The position numbers were made by a program, and so were the translations under genes. This document shows positions 15,113-24,513 of a stretch of DNA of 64,000 nt, one piece after another (within the stretch, counting starts at the first letter, position 1; the number at the start of each line of letters is the position of its first letter). Source of the DNA: Bacteroidales bacterium (GTDB lineage Bacteria; Bacteroidota; Bacteroidia; Bacteroidales; P3); contig JAEEZY010000027.1 in the NCBI GenBank assembly GCA_016292015.1, positions 62,001 through 126,000 on the forward strand. Reading direction: 5' to 3'. The notes below the pieces were generated by a model. It had not been told where the DNA came from. It searched no databases and worked only from the letters and a program-made list of their open reading frames with translations.

Positions 15113-16216
15113 ATGACAAAGAAAATCACGATGGCCTTGATGGCCTTAGGCATGATGGCAAGCCTGCAGGCGCAGGACAGCTTGAAGATAATCTTCGCGG
15201 GCGACCTGATGGGTCACGGCGGTCAGATAAAGGCGGCCCTCGTCGAGGAGGGCAAGTATGACTACACGCCATGCTTCAGGTTCATAGCCCCCTACCTGCA
15301 GAGCGCGAACCTGGCGATAGCGAACTTCGAGCTGACGCTGGCGGGGCCTCCGTATAAGGGCTACCCGCAGTTCAGCTCGCCCGACCAGCTGCTGGTGGAC
15401 GCCAGCAACGCGGGCTTCGACATCTTCACGACGGTGAACAACCACTGCATGGACGGCGGCAAGAGGGGTTTCCTCAGGACACTGAAGGTGTTCGACTCGC
15501 TGGGAGTGCCGCACCTGGGCACCTACCGCAACGCGGCGGAGCGGGCGAAAGAGCACCCGATGATGGTGGAGCGCAACGGCTTCCGGCTGGGGTTGGTGAC
15601 CTACACCTACGGCACCAACGGCCTTCCGGTGCCCGACCCGCTGGTGGTGAACATGATAGACACCATGCAGATGAAGGCCGACCTGGCGAGGGCGAAAGAG
15701 CTGGGCGCCGAGTTCACCATTGCACTCATACACTGGGGCGAAGAGTACCAGACGAAGGCCAACGCCGAGCAGGAGATGCTGGCGAAGCTGCTGCTCGAAA
15801 ACGGTGCCGACATAGTGATCGGCGGCCATCCGCACGTGGTGCAGAACGCCACGATGGACGCGCTGCCGGAGAACGAGGTGGAGCCGCAGATAGTGGTTTA
15901 CTCGATGGGCAACCTGGTGTCGAACCAGAGGGACATCAACACCGACGGCGGCATCATGGTGGAGCTGGATCTGAGGCGCGACGCCGAGGGGAAGATAAGG
16001 CAGAGGTGCGCCTACATGCCCTACTGGGTTTACAGAGGCGAATATGAGGGGTTGTACCAATACTATATCCTGCCGTCCAACGACGCCTGCCACAACCCGG
16101 AGAAATACCAATTGCCGGCGGCCGACCTGAAGGCACTGACGGTATTCGACGAGAACACCCGCCTGCGGCTGCAGGGGTCGGGTATTGTGGAGCGCGAGTA
16201 CAACTGGCAACCTTAA
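15113..16216 (+). CDS. CapA-family (PGA_cap) metallophosphatase-like secreted protein
   Basis: 367 aa. Residues 1-20 are a signal peptide ending in SLQAQ. IIFAGDLMGHG near residue 28 supplies the metal-binding Asp of the calcineurin-like fold. NLAIANFELTLAG, TTVNNHCMDGG (N-N-H), ALIHWGEEY (IHWGxEY) and IVIGGHPHVVQ (GxHPHV) are the remaining CapA signatures. Homologues act in poly-gamma-glutamate or capsule-related processes, but many Bacteroidetes copies have no known role. It is likely periplasmic or surface-exposed and co-transcribed with the upstream kinase. Confidence 0.87.
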   Translation: MTKKITMALMALGMMASLQAQDSLKIIFAGDLMGHGGQIKAALVEEGKYDYTPCFRFIAPYLQSANLAIANFELTLAGPPYKGYPQFSSPDQLLVDASNAGFDIFTTVNNHCMDGGKRGFLRTLKVFDSLGVPHLGTYRNAAERAKEHPMMVERNGFRLGLVTYTYGTNGLPVPDPLVVNMIDTMQMKADLARAKELGAEFTIALIHWGEEYQTKANAEQEMLAKLLLENGADIVIGGHPHVVQNATMDALPENEVEPQIVVYSMGNLVSNQRDINTDGGIMVELDLRRDAEGKIRQRCAYMPYWVYRGEYEGLYQYYILPSNDACHNPEKYQLPAADLKALTVFDENTRLRLQGSGIVEREYNWQP

Positions 16217-16254
16217 TAAAAAGCAATAAAGCGAGGCGATTCTCGTTAATTATA

Positions 16255-16288
16255 GTCAGACGGGTCGGACATGTCAGACTTGTCGGAC
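16255..16288 (+). repeat. Short GTCAGAC/GTCGGAC repeat, copy 1
   Basis: Four to five degenerate units of the form G-T-C-(A/G)-G-A-C separated by 2-3 bases. A very similar run is at 16933-16974, so the two bracket the DUF5606 gene. Confidence 0.6.
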
Positions 16289-16330
16289 GAAAAAAAGGAA
16301 ATCACAAAACTAAATTAAATTGATAGCAAA

Positions 16331-16906
16331 ATGGAACTTAACAACATTCTTGTAATTTCTGGAAAACCTGATTTGAGTGAAGTGATATCGCAGACGAAGA
16401 ACGGTGCGATAGTGAAGAACCTCGTGACGGGAGTGAAATTCCCGGTGTTCAGAAACGAGCGCATCAGCTCGCTGGGCGAGATACGCATATATACCACCGA
16501 CGGCGAGGCACCGCTGGAGGATGTGTTTGCAGCCATGTACAAGAAAGAGGATGCGAAGCCTCTCGGTTTCGACCCCAAGAAGGCGGAGAACAAGGAGCTG
16601 TTCGACTATTTCGGCCAGGTGCTGCCCAACTACGACACTGACCGCGTGCACGCCTCGGACGTGAAGAAGGTGCTGCATTGGTACAACATACTGCTGAAGG
16701 CCGAGAAGCTGACCCCGACCGAGGAGGAGAAGAGCGAGCAGCCGGCAGAGGAAGTCAAGGAAGAGCCGAAGGCCGAGAAGCCGAAAGCCGAACCCAAGAC
16801 AAAGAAAGCCGCCGCCCCGAAGGCAGCAACCAAAGCCGCCCCGAAGGCCGCCGCCAAACCCAAGGCGACCACCAAACGCACCACCACCGGAAAGAAGTCG
16901 GTGTAA
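16331..16906 (+). CDS. DUF5606 protein with Lys/Ala/Pro-rich tail
   Basis: 191 aa. Residues 1-125 match the DUF5606 pattern of Bacteroidetes: NNILVISGKPDLSEVISQTKNG, VKFPVFRNERISSLGEI and LPNYDTDRVHASDVKKVLHWYNIL. The function of the family is unknown. From about residue 128 the protein turns into a low-complexity tail, first Glu/Lys, then Ala/Lys/Pro repeats (KAAPKAAAKPKATTKR) like bacterial histone H1-type or DNA-binding tails. It is likely cytosolic. Short direct repeats flank the gene on both sides. Confidence 0.8.
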   Translation: MELNNILVISGKPDLSEVISQTKNGAIVKNLVTGVKFPVFRNERISSLGEIRIYTTDGEAPLEDVFAAMYKKEDAKPLGFDPKKAENKELFDYFGQVLPNYDTDRVHASDVKKVLHWYNILLKAEKLTPTEEEKSEQPAEEVKEEPKAEKPKAEPKTKKAAAPKAATKAAPKAAAKPKATTKRTTTGKKSV

Positions 16907-16932
16907 GGTTAGCGGTTAGCCTTCGGCAGATT

Positions 16933-16974
16933 GTCTGACGGGTCGGACTTGTCAGACACGTCGGACTTGTCGGA
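16933..16974 (+). repeat. Short GTCAGAC/GTCGGAC repeat, copy 2
   Basis: Degenerate G-T-C-(A/G/T)-G-A-C units in tandem, closely resembling 16255-16288. It sits just before metG. Confidence 0.6.
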
Positions 16975-17006
16975 TCACAATTTACAATTCAAAATTCACA
17001 ATTCAC

Positions 17007-19061
17007 ATGACATACACGAACCAGCAATACAAACGACACACTATCACATCGGCGTTGCCCTATGCCAACGGGCCGGTGCATATCGGACATCTGGCGGGCG
17101 TATATGTGCCTGCCGACATCTATGCGAGGTACCTGAGGTCGATGGGTGAGGAGGTTCTCTTCATCGGCGGCAGCGACGAGCACGGCGTGCCCATCACCAT
17201 CAAGGCCCGCAAGGAGGGATGCTCGCCGCAGGACATCGTGGACAGATACCACAACATCATCAAGAAGTCGTTTGAAGAGCTGGGCATCTCGTTTGACATC
17301 TACTCGCGCACGTCGTCGAAAGAACATCACGAGACGGCGGCGGCGTTCTTCACGAAACTGTACAACGAAGGCAAGTTCATCGAGAAGACGACGCAGCAAT
17401 ACTATGACGAGGAGGCGGGACAGTTTCTGGCCGACCGCTACATCACGGGCACCTGTCCGCACTGCGGCAACGAGCACGCCTACGGCGACCAATGCGAAGC
17501 CTGCGGCACGTCGCTCAACGCCACCGACCTCATAAACCCCAAGAGCACGCTGAGCGGCAACCCGCCCGTGCTGAAAGAGACGAAACACTGGTTTCTGCCG
17601 CTCGACAAAGACGAGGAGTGGCTCAGGAAGTGGATTCTGGAAGAGCACAAAGAGGATTGGAAGACGAACGTCTATGGCCAATGCAAGTCGTGGATAGACG
17701 CAGGGTTGCAGCCGAGGGCGGTGACGAGAGACTTGGATTGGGGCGTGAAGGTGCCGCTGGAGGAGGCGTCGGGCAAGGTGCTGTATGTGTGGTTTGACGC
17801 ACCGATAGGCTATATCTCGTTCACCAAGCAGCTGAAAGGCGCCGACTGGGAGAAATGGTGGAAGGACAAGGAGACAAAGCTGGTGCACTTCATCGGCAAG
17901 GACAACATCGTGTTCCACTGCATCATCTTCCCCTCGATGCTGAAAGCCGAAGGGAGCTACATACTGCCGCAGAACGTGCCCGCCAACGAGTTTCTGAACC
18001 TCGAAGGCGACAAGATAAGCACCTCGAGGAACTGGGCGGTGTGGCTGCACGAATACCTGGAGGAGTTTCCCGGCAAGCAGGACGTGCTGCGCTACACCCT
18101 CTGCGCCAACGCGCCCGAGACGAAAGACAACGACTTCACGTGGAAGGATTTCCAATTGAAGAACAACTCGGAGCTGGTGGCGATACTGGGCAACTTCGTC
18201 AACCGCACGCTGGTGCTGACGCACAAGTTCTACGAGGGCAAGGTGCCGAAATGCGGCGAGCTGAGCGACCACGACCGGCAGACGGTTGCCGAGATTGCGA
18301 AATATCCCGAGCTGATAGGGCGCTCGATAGAGAACTACCGCTTCCGCGAGGCGGTGGGCGAGATGATGGATCTGGCACGACTGGGCAACAAATACCTCAC
18401 CGAGACGGAACCGTGGAAACTCATCAAGAGCGACCCCGAGCGTACGGCGACGGTGATGAACATCTCGTTGCAGATATGCGCCAACCTGGCCGTTCTCAGC
18501 GCACCCTTCCTGCCCTTCACCGCCGACAAGATGCACCGCATCATGAACCTGCAGGCGCTGGGTTGGCAGGATGCTGGCCGCACGGACATTCTCATGGAGG
18601 GACATCAGATAGACAAACCCGAGCTGCTGTTTGAGCAGATAGCCGACGAGACGATACAGGCGCAGATAGACAAGCTGCAAGCCACCAAGAAGCAGAACGA
18701 GCTGAACGCCTGGGCGCCGGCTGCGGTGAAGCAGGAGGTGGCGTTTGACGACTTCGGCAAGGTGGATATCCGCGTGGGCACGGTGCTGGAATGCAGCAAG
18801 GTGCCGAAAGCCGACAAGCTGCTGCAGTTCAAGATTGACGACGGCATGGGCGGCCGCACCATCGTGAGCGGCATAGCCAAGTACTACCCCAACCCCGAAG
18901 AGCTGGTGGGCAAGCAGGTGTGCTTCATAGCCAACTTTGCCCCGAGGAAGCTCAAAGGCGTAGAGAGCCAAGGCATGATACTCAGCGCCGAAGACCGCGA
19001 CGGAAGGCTGGTGCTCATAACCCCGTCGCAGCTGGTGACGGCGGGGTGCTCGGTGGGATAG
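17007..19061 (+). CDS. metG: Methionyl-tRNA synthetase
   Basis: 684 aa. Charges tRNA-Met. The class I HIGH motif is at residues 25-28 (NGPVHIGH) and the KMSKS equivalent is [14 protein letters not shown] zinc-knuckle insert ([18 protein letters not shown]) shows the MetRS1-type zinc domain. [11 protein letters not shown] and [15 protein letters not shown] belong to the catalytic core. The last ~110 residues ([26 protein letters not shown]) form an EMAP/Trbp-like tRNA-binding domain used for dimerisation in many bacteria. A strong bidirectional terminator follows. Confidence 0.97.
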   Translation: MTYTNQQYKRHTITSALPYANGPVHIGHLAGVYVPADIYARYLRSMGEEVLFIGGSDEHGVPITIKARKEGCSPQDIVDRYHNIIKKSFEELGISFDIYSRTSSKEHHETAAAFFTKLYNEGKFIEKTTQQYYDEEAGQFLADRYITGTCPHCGNEHAYGDQCEACGTSLNATDLINPKSTLSGNPPVLKETKHWFLPLDKDEEWLRKWILEEHKEDWKTNVYGQCKSWIDAGLQPRAVTRDLDWGVKVPLEEASGKVLYVWFDAPIGYISFTKQLKGADWEKWWKDKETKLVHFIGKDNIVFHCIIFPSMLKAEGSYILPQNVPANEFLNLEGDKISTSRNWAVWLHEYLEEFPGKQDVLRYTLCANAPETKDNDFTWKDFQLKNNSELVAILGNFVNRTLVLTHKFYEGKVPKCGELSDHDRQTVAEIAKYPELIGRSIENYRFREAVGEMMDLARLGNKYLTETEPWKLIKSDPERTATVMNISLQICANLAVLSAPFLPFTADKMHRIMNLQALGWQDAGRTDILMEGHQIDKPELLFEQIADETIQAQIDKLQATKKQNELNAWAPAAVKQEVAFDDFGKVDIRVGTVLECSKVPKADKLLQFKIDDGMGGRTIVSGIAKYYPNPEELVGKQVCFIANFAPRKLKGVESQGMILSAEDRDGRLVLITPSQLVTAGCSVG

Positions 19062-19091
19062 TCAAAAACGACAGAATTGTCAATATATATA

Positions 19092-19135
19092 AAGAAGGGC
19101 ATCGGCATATTTTACATGCCGATGCCCTTCTTTTA
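19092..19135. terminator. Bidirectional intrinsic terminator, metG / WG-repeat gene
   Basis: A perfect 16-bp stem (19093-19108 with 19116-19131) with a 7-nt loop. It is followed by TTTT on the plus strand and AAA on the other side, so it can end transcription from both converging genes. Confidence 0.9.
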
Positions 19136-19146
19136 TGGTAATGTCT

Positions 19147-20196
19147 TTAGATGTTGGATATTACGTTTCCTTTGGTGTCTATTATCACTATGGAGGACCA
19201 GTCTTGGAGGCGGGCTTTGAAGAGGGTTGGGGTGATGCCTGAGATGTTGGTGTAGATGGGAGGGGTGATGATCTTGCCCTTGCTGTCAATCAGGCCGGAA
19301 CGGTTGCCGACATCGTATTTGTAATAGTCGTTGTTCTTAGCACGGCCTACCTGTGGCTCGCCAGACTCGAGGTTGGTGTATTTCACTTCGTAGTAGAGTT
19401 CGGAGATGTCGTCGATGATGCCGTCCTGCAGGACGTGTCCGTTGAAGTCAACCTGTTTCTTGAAATCGCCGTCGTTGTAAACGATGGCGTAATCTTTGGC
19501 CAGGTCAATGTGGTCGTAGCGCGGCTTGATGACCCAACGGCCTTTCGTGTCGATGACGCCGATTTTGTTTGTGGAGTCGGCCACAATGCAATGGCCGTCG
19601 TGGAAGACGAACTCGTAGAGGTCGTTGCCGCGGTAGGAGAAGCGGAGGTCGATGGCGAGCTTGCCTGTGGTGTCAATGAAGCCGATATAGCCTTTCTTCT
19701 CCACCGCTGCCAGACCTTCGGAAAAGACCCATGCCTTGGTGTAGGAGTCGGGGCGTACGATGACCTTGTTGGTCATGATGTTGCAGAAGCCGCGCTTGCC
19801 GTCCTTCGCGAAGAGTACGATGGGGTTCTCGTCGCTGTTGCTGGCGTAGTGGCACCAGTCGATGTCTTCGACTAGGACTTCCTTGGTTGCGGGGTTGATG
19901 ATGTTGCTCTTGCCCTTTTCGTAGGAGATGTGGCCGTCGGAAGGCTCCTCGCCGTAGTAATAGCTGTAGTCGGCGTTGTCCTTTTTCGCACCGTGGCAGG
20001 ATTGCATAATCAGGAATGCCGGCACCAAGACGACTGCTAGTGCAACGAGCCATGACGCCGCCTTTCTGAGGCGGTGACTTTTGGGTTGCTCTTCCTGAGG
20101 TTCGAGAGAATCGTTGACGTTTACGGTTTCTTGCTGCTGTGCTTGTTCGACACTTGTTTCATTGAACAATTGGGTGTCTTTTCCGTTCTTTTTCAT
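19147..20196 (-). CDS. Membrane-anchored WG-repeat protein
   Basis: 349 aa. The N-terminal ~45 residues are charged and cytosolic, followed by one membrane helix at about 47-65 (SWLVALAVVLVPAFLIM). The rest is built of WG/KWG-type repeats: GKRGFCNIMTNKVIV, KKGYIGFIDTTGKLAID, NKIGVIDTKGRWVIKPRYD and SGLIDSKGKIITPPIY. Each has the I-D-x-x-G-K/R beta-hairpin signature. WG-repeat proteins usually mediate binding on the cell exterior or in the periplasm; no enzymatic role is visible. It converges on metG and is divergent from the DUF4954 gene, with a promoter at 20253-20260. Confidence 0.82.
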   Translation of the reverse strand: MKKNGKDTQLFNETSVEQAQQQETVNVNDSLEPQEEQPKSHRLRKAASWLVALAVVLVPAFLIMQSCHGAKKDNADYSYYYGEEPSDGHISYEKGKSNIINPATKEVLVEDIDWCHYASNSDENPIVLFAKDGKRGFCNIMTNKVIVRPDSYTKAWVFSEGLAAVEKKGYIGFIDTTGKLAIDLRFSYRGNDLYEFVFHDGHCIVADSTNKIGVIDTKGRWVIKPRYDHIDLAKDYAIVYNDGDFKKQVDFNGHVLQDGIIDDISELYYEVKYTNLESGEPQVGRAKNNDYYKYDVGNRSGLIDSKGKIITPPIYTNISGITPTLFKARLQDWSSIVIIDTKGNVISNI

Positions 20197-20252
20197 GATG
20201 AATGATTTTTGGTATTAAACAATAGTATTTCTTAATCCGTTGAAAACAGAGG

Positions 20253-20260
20253 CAAAAATA
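20253..20260 (-). promoter_or_regulatory. -7 promoter element for WG-repeat gene
   Basis: TATTTTTG on the minus strand, 57 nt upstream of the ATG. It lies back-to-back with a plus-strand element at 20264-20271. Confidence 0.55.
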
Positions 20261-20263
20261 TGG

Positions 20264-20271
20264 TATATTTG
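20264..20271 (+). promoter_or_regulatory. -7 promoter element facing the DUF4954 gene
   Basis: TATATTTG on the plus strand, about 155 nt before the DUF4954 start. Only three bases separate it from the divergent minus-strand element, so the two promoters may compete. Confidence 0.5.
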
Positions 20272-20425
20272 CGAACTGTACGCCTTCTGAGAGGGGGTAA
20301 TGTACGAACTGTGGACTTTGGTGTACAAAATGGTGTATAGGCTTATAAAATGGTGTTCGTTTCCTCTGCAATATTTTATGTAAATGGGCGTTAGTATAGT
20401 AATTATGATTAATTTTTAGTGTATT

Positions 20426-22183
20426 TTGCGAGCACTTGGTTCAAACGAAATAGAGATACTTACCGCTGCGAGGTGCAGGGCGAAAGACTGGAATGCGGTG
20501 ACTGTGTGCGAGGCGTTCAACGCCTCGAAGGTGTTTAATTGCCGGTTTGAGGGTTCGGTTAAGTTGGGCGACAGTGAGGTTAGTGACTCGACTTTGTGCG
20601 ACTGTACTATTGGCGACGGATGTAGCGTCAGCTATGTACGGCTGCTGAAGGGATATACCGTAGAGGACGGTTGCGAGCTTCGCAATATCGGCGAGCTGTC
20701 GGCGAAGGCCGGATATATGCCGCAGGTGGCTCCGATGAACGAGAACGGGGGACGGACGATAGGCCTTTTCCGCGGGATGACGGTGGGCGACGCCTATCTG
20801 TGGGCGAAATACCGCGGAAACGGCGGGATGATGGAGAAGCTGCAGTGCTTGGCTGAGAGGGAGGCGAAAGAGAATCCGATAGGATATATCGGTGAGGGGT
20901 GCGAAATAAAGAACTGCGTTTGCATAAGGAATGTGGCGGTGGGCAGCAACACGAAGATAGAGAACTGCACGGCGCTGGAGGACGGCGTGATAGAGAGAGG
21001 GTGCAAGGTGGAGAACGGGGTGATAGCGCAGCGTTTCCTTTTGGGAGAGAACGTACATCTTGAGAATGGGCTGCGGTTGATAGACAGCGTGGTGGGCGAC
21101 AACTCGACGCTTGCCTGCTGCGAGGTGGTGAGCAGCATGATATTCCCCGGACATGAGCAGCACCACAACAACTCGTTCCTGATAGCCGCAACGGTGAAGG
21201 GACAGAGCAACGTGGCGGCTGGAGCGACGATAGGGTCGAACCATAATAGCCGCACGGCCGACGGCGAGATTGTGGCCGGAAGAGGCTTCTGGCCGGGGTT
21301 GTGCTGCAGCTTCAAGCATTCGTCGAAGTTTGCATCGTACTGTCTGCTGGCGAAAGGCGACTACCCATACGAGCTGAACATAGCGCTGCCGTTTGCGCTG
21401 GTGAACAACAACGTGACGAAGAACCAGCTGGAGGTGATGCCGGCATACTGGTGGATGTACAACATGTATGCGCTGAAGCGGAACGCTGTGAAATACAAAC
21501 AGCGCGACAAGCGGGTCGGCAAACGGCAACATATAGAATTCGAGATGTTCGCCCCCGACACTGTGGAGGAGATAATAGCAGCACGCAAGCTGATAAAGAT
21601 ATGGACGGAGGAAGCTTACAATCCCGCTCTGATGAAGGTGCTTCCGCCCGAGGAAAGGCAGATAGAGATAGTAGCGCAGGGGATGGAGAACTCGAAACGC
21701 AAGACGGTGCTGCTGAAGGCTGGCAAGGCTTACAAGGCCTACGGCGACATGCTGATATACTATGCGATGAGTGTGCTCGTGGGTGATGGAAACGACCGGA
21801 AGCCGCAGTATGACGCCAAGTCGTATGAAAGGGAGAAGAGGTGGCACAACATCGGTGGTCAGCTGGTGGCGGAAGCCGACCTGAAGAAGCTGATTGACGA
21901 GTTGAGTGGATTCCAGTCGTGGGACGATATTCACAGATGGATGGATGACCGCTGGGGCGGTTATGAGGAGCAGAAACGGCAGCACGCCTACCAGGTGGTG
22001 CTCGACTTGCTGCTGAGCGACGAGATAAGCGACGAGCAGTGGAAACGGCTGACGGAGCGATATGAGGAGATATGCAAGGAGATGGAGGAGCAGGCAGAGT
22101 TGAGCAGGGCGAAGGATTTTGACAACGAGTTCAGGAAGATGACCTTCGAATCGGAGGAGGAAAGAAAGGCAGTGATAAAATAG
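20426..22183 (+). CDS. DUF4954 protein with left-handed beta-helix repeats
   Basis: 585 aa. Residues ~40-300 carry hexapeptide-type repeats (for example IGDGCSVSYV, VAVGSNTKIENCTALEDGVIERGC, TLACCEVVSSM) expected to fold as a left-handed beta helix as in acyl- or nucleotidyltransferases. MIFPGHEQHHNNSFLIA, GSNHNSRTADGEI, GRGFWPGL and SFKHSSKFA are the conserved core of DUF4954. The function of the family is unknown. The start is unusual: the frame has a TAG at 20417-20419, then TGT, ATT, TTG, CGA. Translation must therefore begin at TTG (20426, used here) or ATT (20423). The next gene, a TPR lipoprotein, starts 10 nt after the stop. Confidence 0.85.
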   Translation: MRALGSNEIEILTAARCRAKDWNAVTVCEAFNASKVFNCRFEGSVKLGDSEVSDSTLCDCTIGDGCSVSYVRLLKGYTVEDGCELRNIGELSAKAGYMPQVAPMNENGGRTIGLFRGMTVGDAYLWAKYRGNGGMMEKLQCLAEREAKENPIGYIGEGCEIKNCVCIRNVAVGSNTKIENCTALEDGVIERGCKVENGVIAQRFLLGENVHLENGLRLIDSVVGDNSTLACCEVVSSMIFPGHEQHHNNSFLIAATVKGQSNVAAGATIGSNHNSRTADGEIVAGRGFWPGLCCSFKHSSKFASYCLLAKGDYPYELNIALPFALVNNNVTKNQLEVMPAYWWMYNMYALKRNAVKYKQRDKRVGKRQHIEFEMFAPDTVEEIIAARKLIKIWTEEAYNPALMKVLPPEERQIEIVAQGMENSKRKTVLLKAGKAYKAYGDMLIYYAMSVLVGDGNDRKPQYDAKSYEREKRWHNIGGQLVAEADLKKLIDELSGFQSWDDIHRWMDDRWGGYEEQKRQHAYQVVLDLLLSDEISDEQWKRLTERYEEICKEMEEQAELSRAKDFDNEFRKMTFESEEERKAVIK

Positions 22184-22193
22184 AGCGACGAGT

Positions 22194-23843
22194 ATGGGAA
22201 GAAAACAGATATACATATTGTTGGCGATGATGTTGGTGATGGCCGGCTGCAAGACGACGAAAAACAGCGGGCAGAAACCAGTGGCGAGCGGCCAGCGTAC
22301 AATGGTGAGCACGGTTGATTTGGAAACCGAGGCGATGATGATAGAAGCCAAGATGAACCAAGAGCTGGATCAGACGGAGAAGGCGGTGAAAGGCTACCAG
22401 ACAATCTTGACCCGGAATCCGAATTTCGGGGCGGCGCTGTATGAGTTGGCGAGCATGTACGAGAAGGTTGGGATGGTGGACAGCGCACTTTATTACAGCC
22501 AGAAGGCCGAAAATACTGACAAATCGAACCAGTGGTATAAGCTGCAGCTGGCAGCCCTGTATCACGCCAAAGGCGACTACAAGAGCGAGATAAAGACATG
22601 GGAGGCGCTGATAAAGCTGAATCCGGACAAGCTGGATTACTACTACGAGCTGTCGAACGCATACCTTGCCGACGGCAACGTGGAAGGCGCCATAGAGCCG
22701 CTGAACCGAGTGGAGAAGATGATAGGAGTGACCGAACCTATATCGCTGCAGAAGCAAAAGCTGTGGACGGCTGTGGGCAAGAACGAGAAGGCGGTGCAGG
22801 AAATAGAGAAGTTGGCAGACGCATTGCCGCAGGAGAAGAAATACAGCGAGCTGATGGCGGAACTGTATATGAAGCAGAAGAACTACGCCAAGGCGAAAAA
22901 ATACTACGACCAGATAGCCGCCGCCGACCCGACGGACGAGTATATACACATATCGCTTGCCAACTACTATCACCAGACAGGTGACGAGGAGGCGACCTAC
23001 AGAGAGCTGAAGCAAGGGCTTCGCAGCGAGGCGTTGAACTGTGCGGACAAGGTGCAGATAATCTCGTCGATATACACGGTGAAAGAGTTTTACGACACAA
23101 CGAACACTCAGGCGTTCGCGCTGCTGGAGGAAACCATAGACGATTGTTACGACACGATGTCGTATGCACCGTTGTACGGCGAGGTGCTGATGAATCGCGG
23201 ACGCTGGAGAGAGGCGGCCGAGCAGTTCAGCCGCTACCTGAAGCTCGACACATCACGATACGAGATATGGGAGGCGTATCTGATATGCCTCTCGGTGGCT
23301 AACGCCGACGAGGACACGCTGATGGGGACGGCTAAGAGGACACAGGCGCTGTTTCCGTTCCAGTCGTTGCCGTACTTTATGGAAGGACAGCACTATGTGA
23401 TAAAGCAAGAGTATGAGAAGGCCGAGAAACCGCTGGTGCAGTGTGTGAAGCTGGGGTTCAACAACGGCTATATAGAGGCGGACACCTACGGCTTGCTGGC
23501 AGAGGTCTATTACCGACAGTCGAGACAGGAGGAGGCTTGGCAATGCTTTGAGAAGAGCCTCAAGGCTTCGCCCGACAACATACCGACACTCAACAACTAT
23601 GCCTATTACCTGTCGGAGACATCGACGAAGTTGGAAAAAGCCGAGCAGATGTCGAAACGTACTATAATTGCAGAACCAGAAAACCCAACCTATCTGGACA
23701 CGTACGCATGGATACTGTACAAGATGGGAAGAGCGAAAGAGGCGTTGCCGTATATGGAGAAAGCGGTGAAGAACGACAAAGAAGGGAGCGAGACGTTGAA
23801 GGGGCATCTGGAAGAGATAAGGAAGGCAGTTGACGGACAATAG
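22194..23843 (+). CDS. TPR-repeat lipoprotein
   Basis: 549 aa. Residues 1-19 form a lipoprotein signal (LLAMMLVMAGC, lipobox M-A-G-C), so the protein is lipid-anchored, probably on the periplasmic side. It consists of many tetratricopeptide repeats: TEKAVKGYQTILTRNPNF, AALYELASMYEKVG, DSALYYSQKAENTDK and later REEAWQCFEKSLKASPDN, KALPYMEKAVKND-like units. Such superhelices bind protein partners. A TPR lipoprotein directly before a DUF4292 gene is a recurring arrangement in Bacteroidales. It is probably in one operon with DUF4954 upstream and DUF4292 downstream. Confidence 0.88.
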   Translation: MGRKQIYILLAMMLVMAGCKTTKNSGQKPVASGQRTMVSTVDLETEAMMIEAKMNQELDQTEKAVKGYQTILTRNPNFGAALYELASMYEKVGMVDSALYYSQKAENTDKSNQWYKLQLAALYHAKGDYKSEIKTWEALIKLNPDKLDYYYELSNAYLADGNVEGAIEPLNRVEKMIGVTEPISLQKQKLWTAVGKNEKAVQEIEKLADALPQEKKYSELMAELYMKQKNYAKAKKYYDQIAAADPTDEYIHISLANYYHQTGDEEATYRELKQGLRSEALNCADKVQIISSIYTVKEFYDTTNTQAFALLEETIDDCYDTMSYAPLYGEVLMNRGRWREAAEQFSRYLKLDTSRYEIWEAYLICLSVANADEDTLMGTAKRTQALFPFQSLPYFMEGQHYVIKQEYEKAEKPLVQCVKLGFNNGYIEADTYGLLAEVYYRQSRQEEAWQCFEKSLKASPDNIPTLNNYAYYLSETSTKLEKAEQMSKRTIIAEPENPTYLDTYAWILYKMGRAKEALPYMEKAVKNDKEGSETLKGHLEEIRKAVDGQ

Positions 23844-23893
23844 TAAGGAATTAAAAAAAGAGGATTATCAAACACGCGGTTAAATATCTAATC

Positions 23894-24499
23894 ATGGCAG
23901 CCTTGGTGACTGTGACGCTTGTGGGATGCCGGAGCACGAAGACGGCGGCCGAGAGAGATAAGCAGCCAGCTGCGGTCGAGCCAAAGACCACGACGGTGGA
24001 ACTCTGTGAGACGCTCACGGCGAACTTCCAGTGTGAGGTGGAAGACATCACGATAAGCGGGCAGGTGAGGATGAGACGCGACTCGGTGCTGTGGTTGAGT
24101 GCCAACAAGTTTATAGAGTTGGGCAGAGCCAAGTTCACTCCCGACTCGGTGTTTGTATATGCGAAGGTGATGAACCGCTATTTTGAAGGGACGTATGCCG
24201 ACCTGCAGAAGGTGTTGGGGGTGGCGACCGACTATGCCACGCTGCAGGCGTTGTTTATGGGAGAGAACGAGATGGTGAGACGCAACTGGATAGTGGCCGA
24301 CTTTTCGGATTGGCGCGAGACGGTGGAGGTGTTGGAAGACGGCTCGATGGTGAAGAACAAACGATATCCGTACAAGGCTGAGGTGGCGGTGAGGAGCAAG
24401 CCATATACAGGGAGGACGACAATCATATTCAACAAGGTGAGGATGAACCAGCCAACGACATATCCCTACAGCGTAAGCGCATTGGCGAAGAAATATTGA
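23894..24499 (+). CDS. DUF4292 lipoprotein
   Basis: 201 aa from the first ATG. The body (SLRTANFQCEVEDITISGQVRMRRDS-type region, then DSVLWLSANKFIELGRAKFTPDSVFVYAKVMNRYF) matches DUF4292, a family distantly related to LolA/LolB-like lipid-binding folds. The lipobox Cys is residue 12 (VTLVGC). From the ATG the signal would lack any basic residue and be too short. Starting at an in-frame ATT at 23864 adds I-K-H-A-V-K-Y-L-I before the hydrophobic stretch and yields a normal lipoprotein signal. I therefore suspect a non-ATG start. It overlaps the next reading frame's TTG by 4 nt. Confidence 0.8.
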   Translation: MAALVTVTLVGCRSTKTAAERDKQPAAVEPKTTTVELCETLTANFQCEVEDITISGQVRMRRDSVLWLSANKFIELGRAKFTPDSVFVYAKVMNRYFEGTYADLQKVLGVATDYATLQALFMGENEMVRRNWIVADFSDWRETVEVLEDGSMVKNKRYPYKAEVAVRSKPYTGRTTIIFNKVRMNQPTTYPYSVSALAKKY

Positions 24500-24513
24500 A
24501 TATTGCACGGGAG

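Noticed and set aside
16989..18971. 660-aa minus-strand reading frame opposite metG
   Set aside because: A shadow of the G+C-rich metG gene; MetRS motifs are intact on the plus strand.
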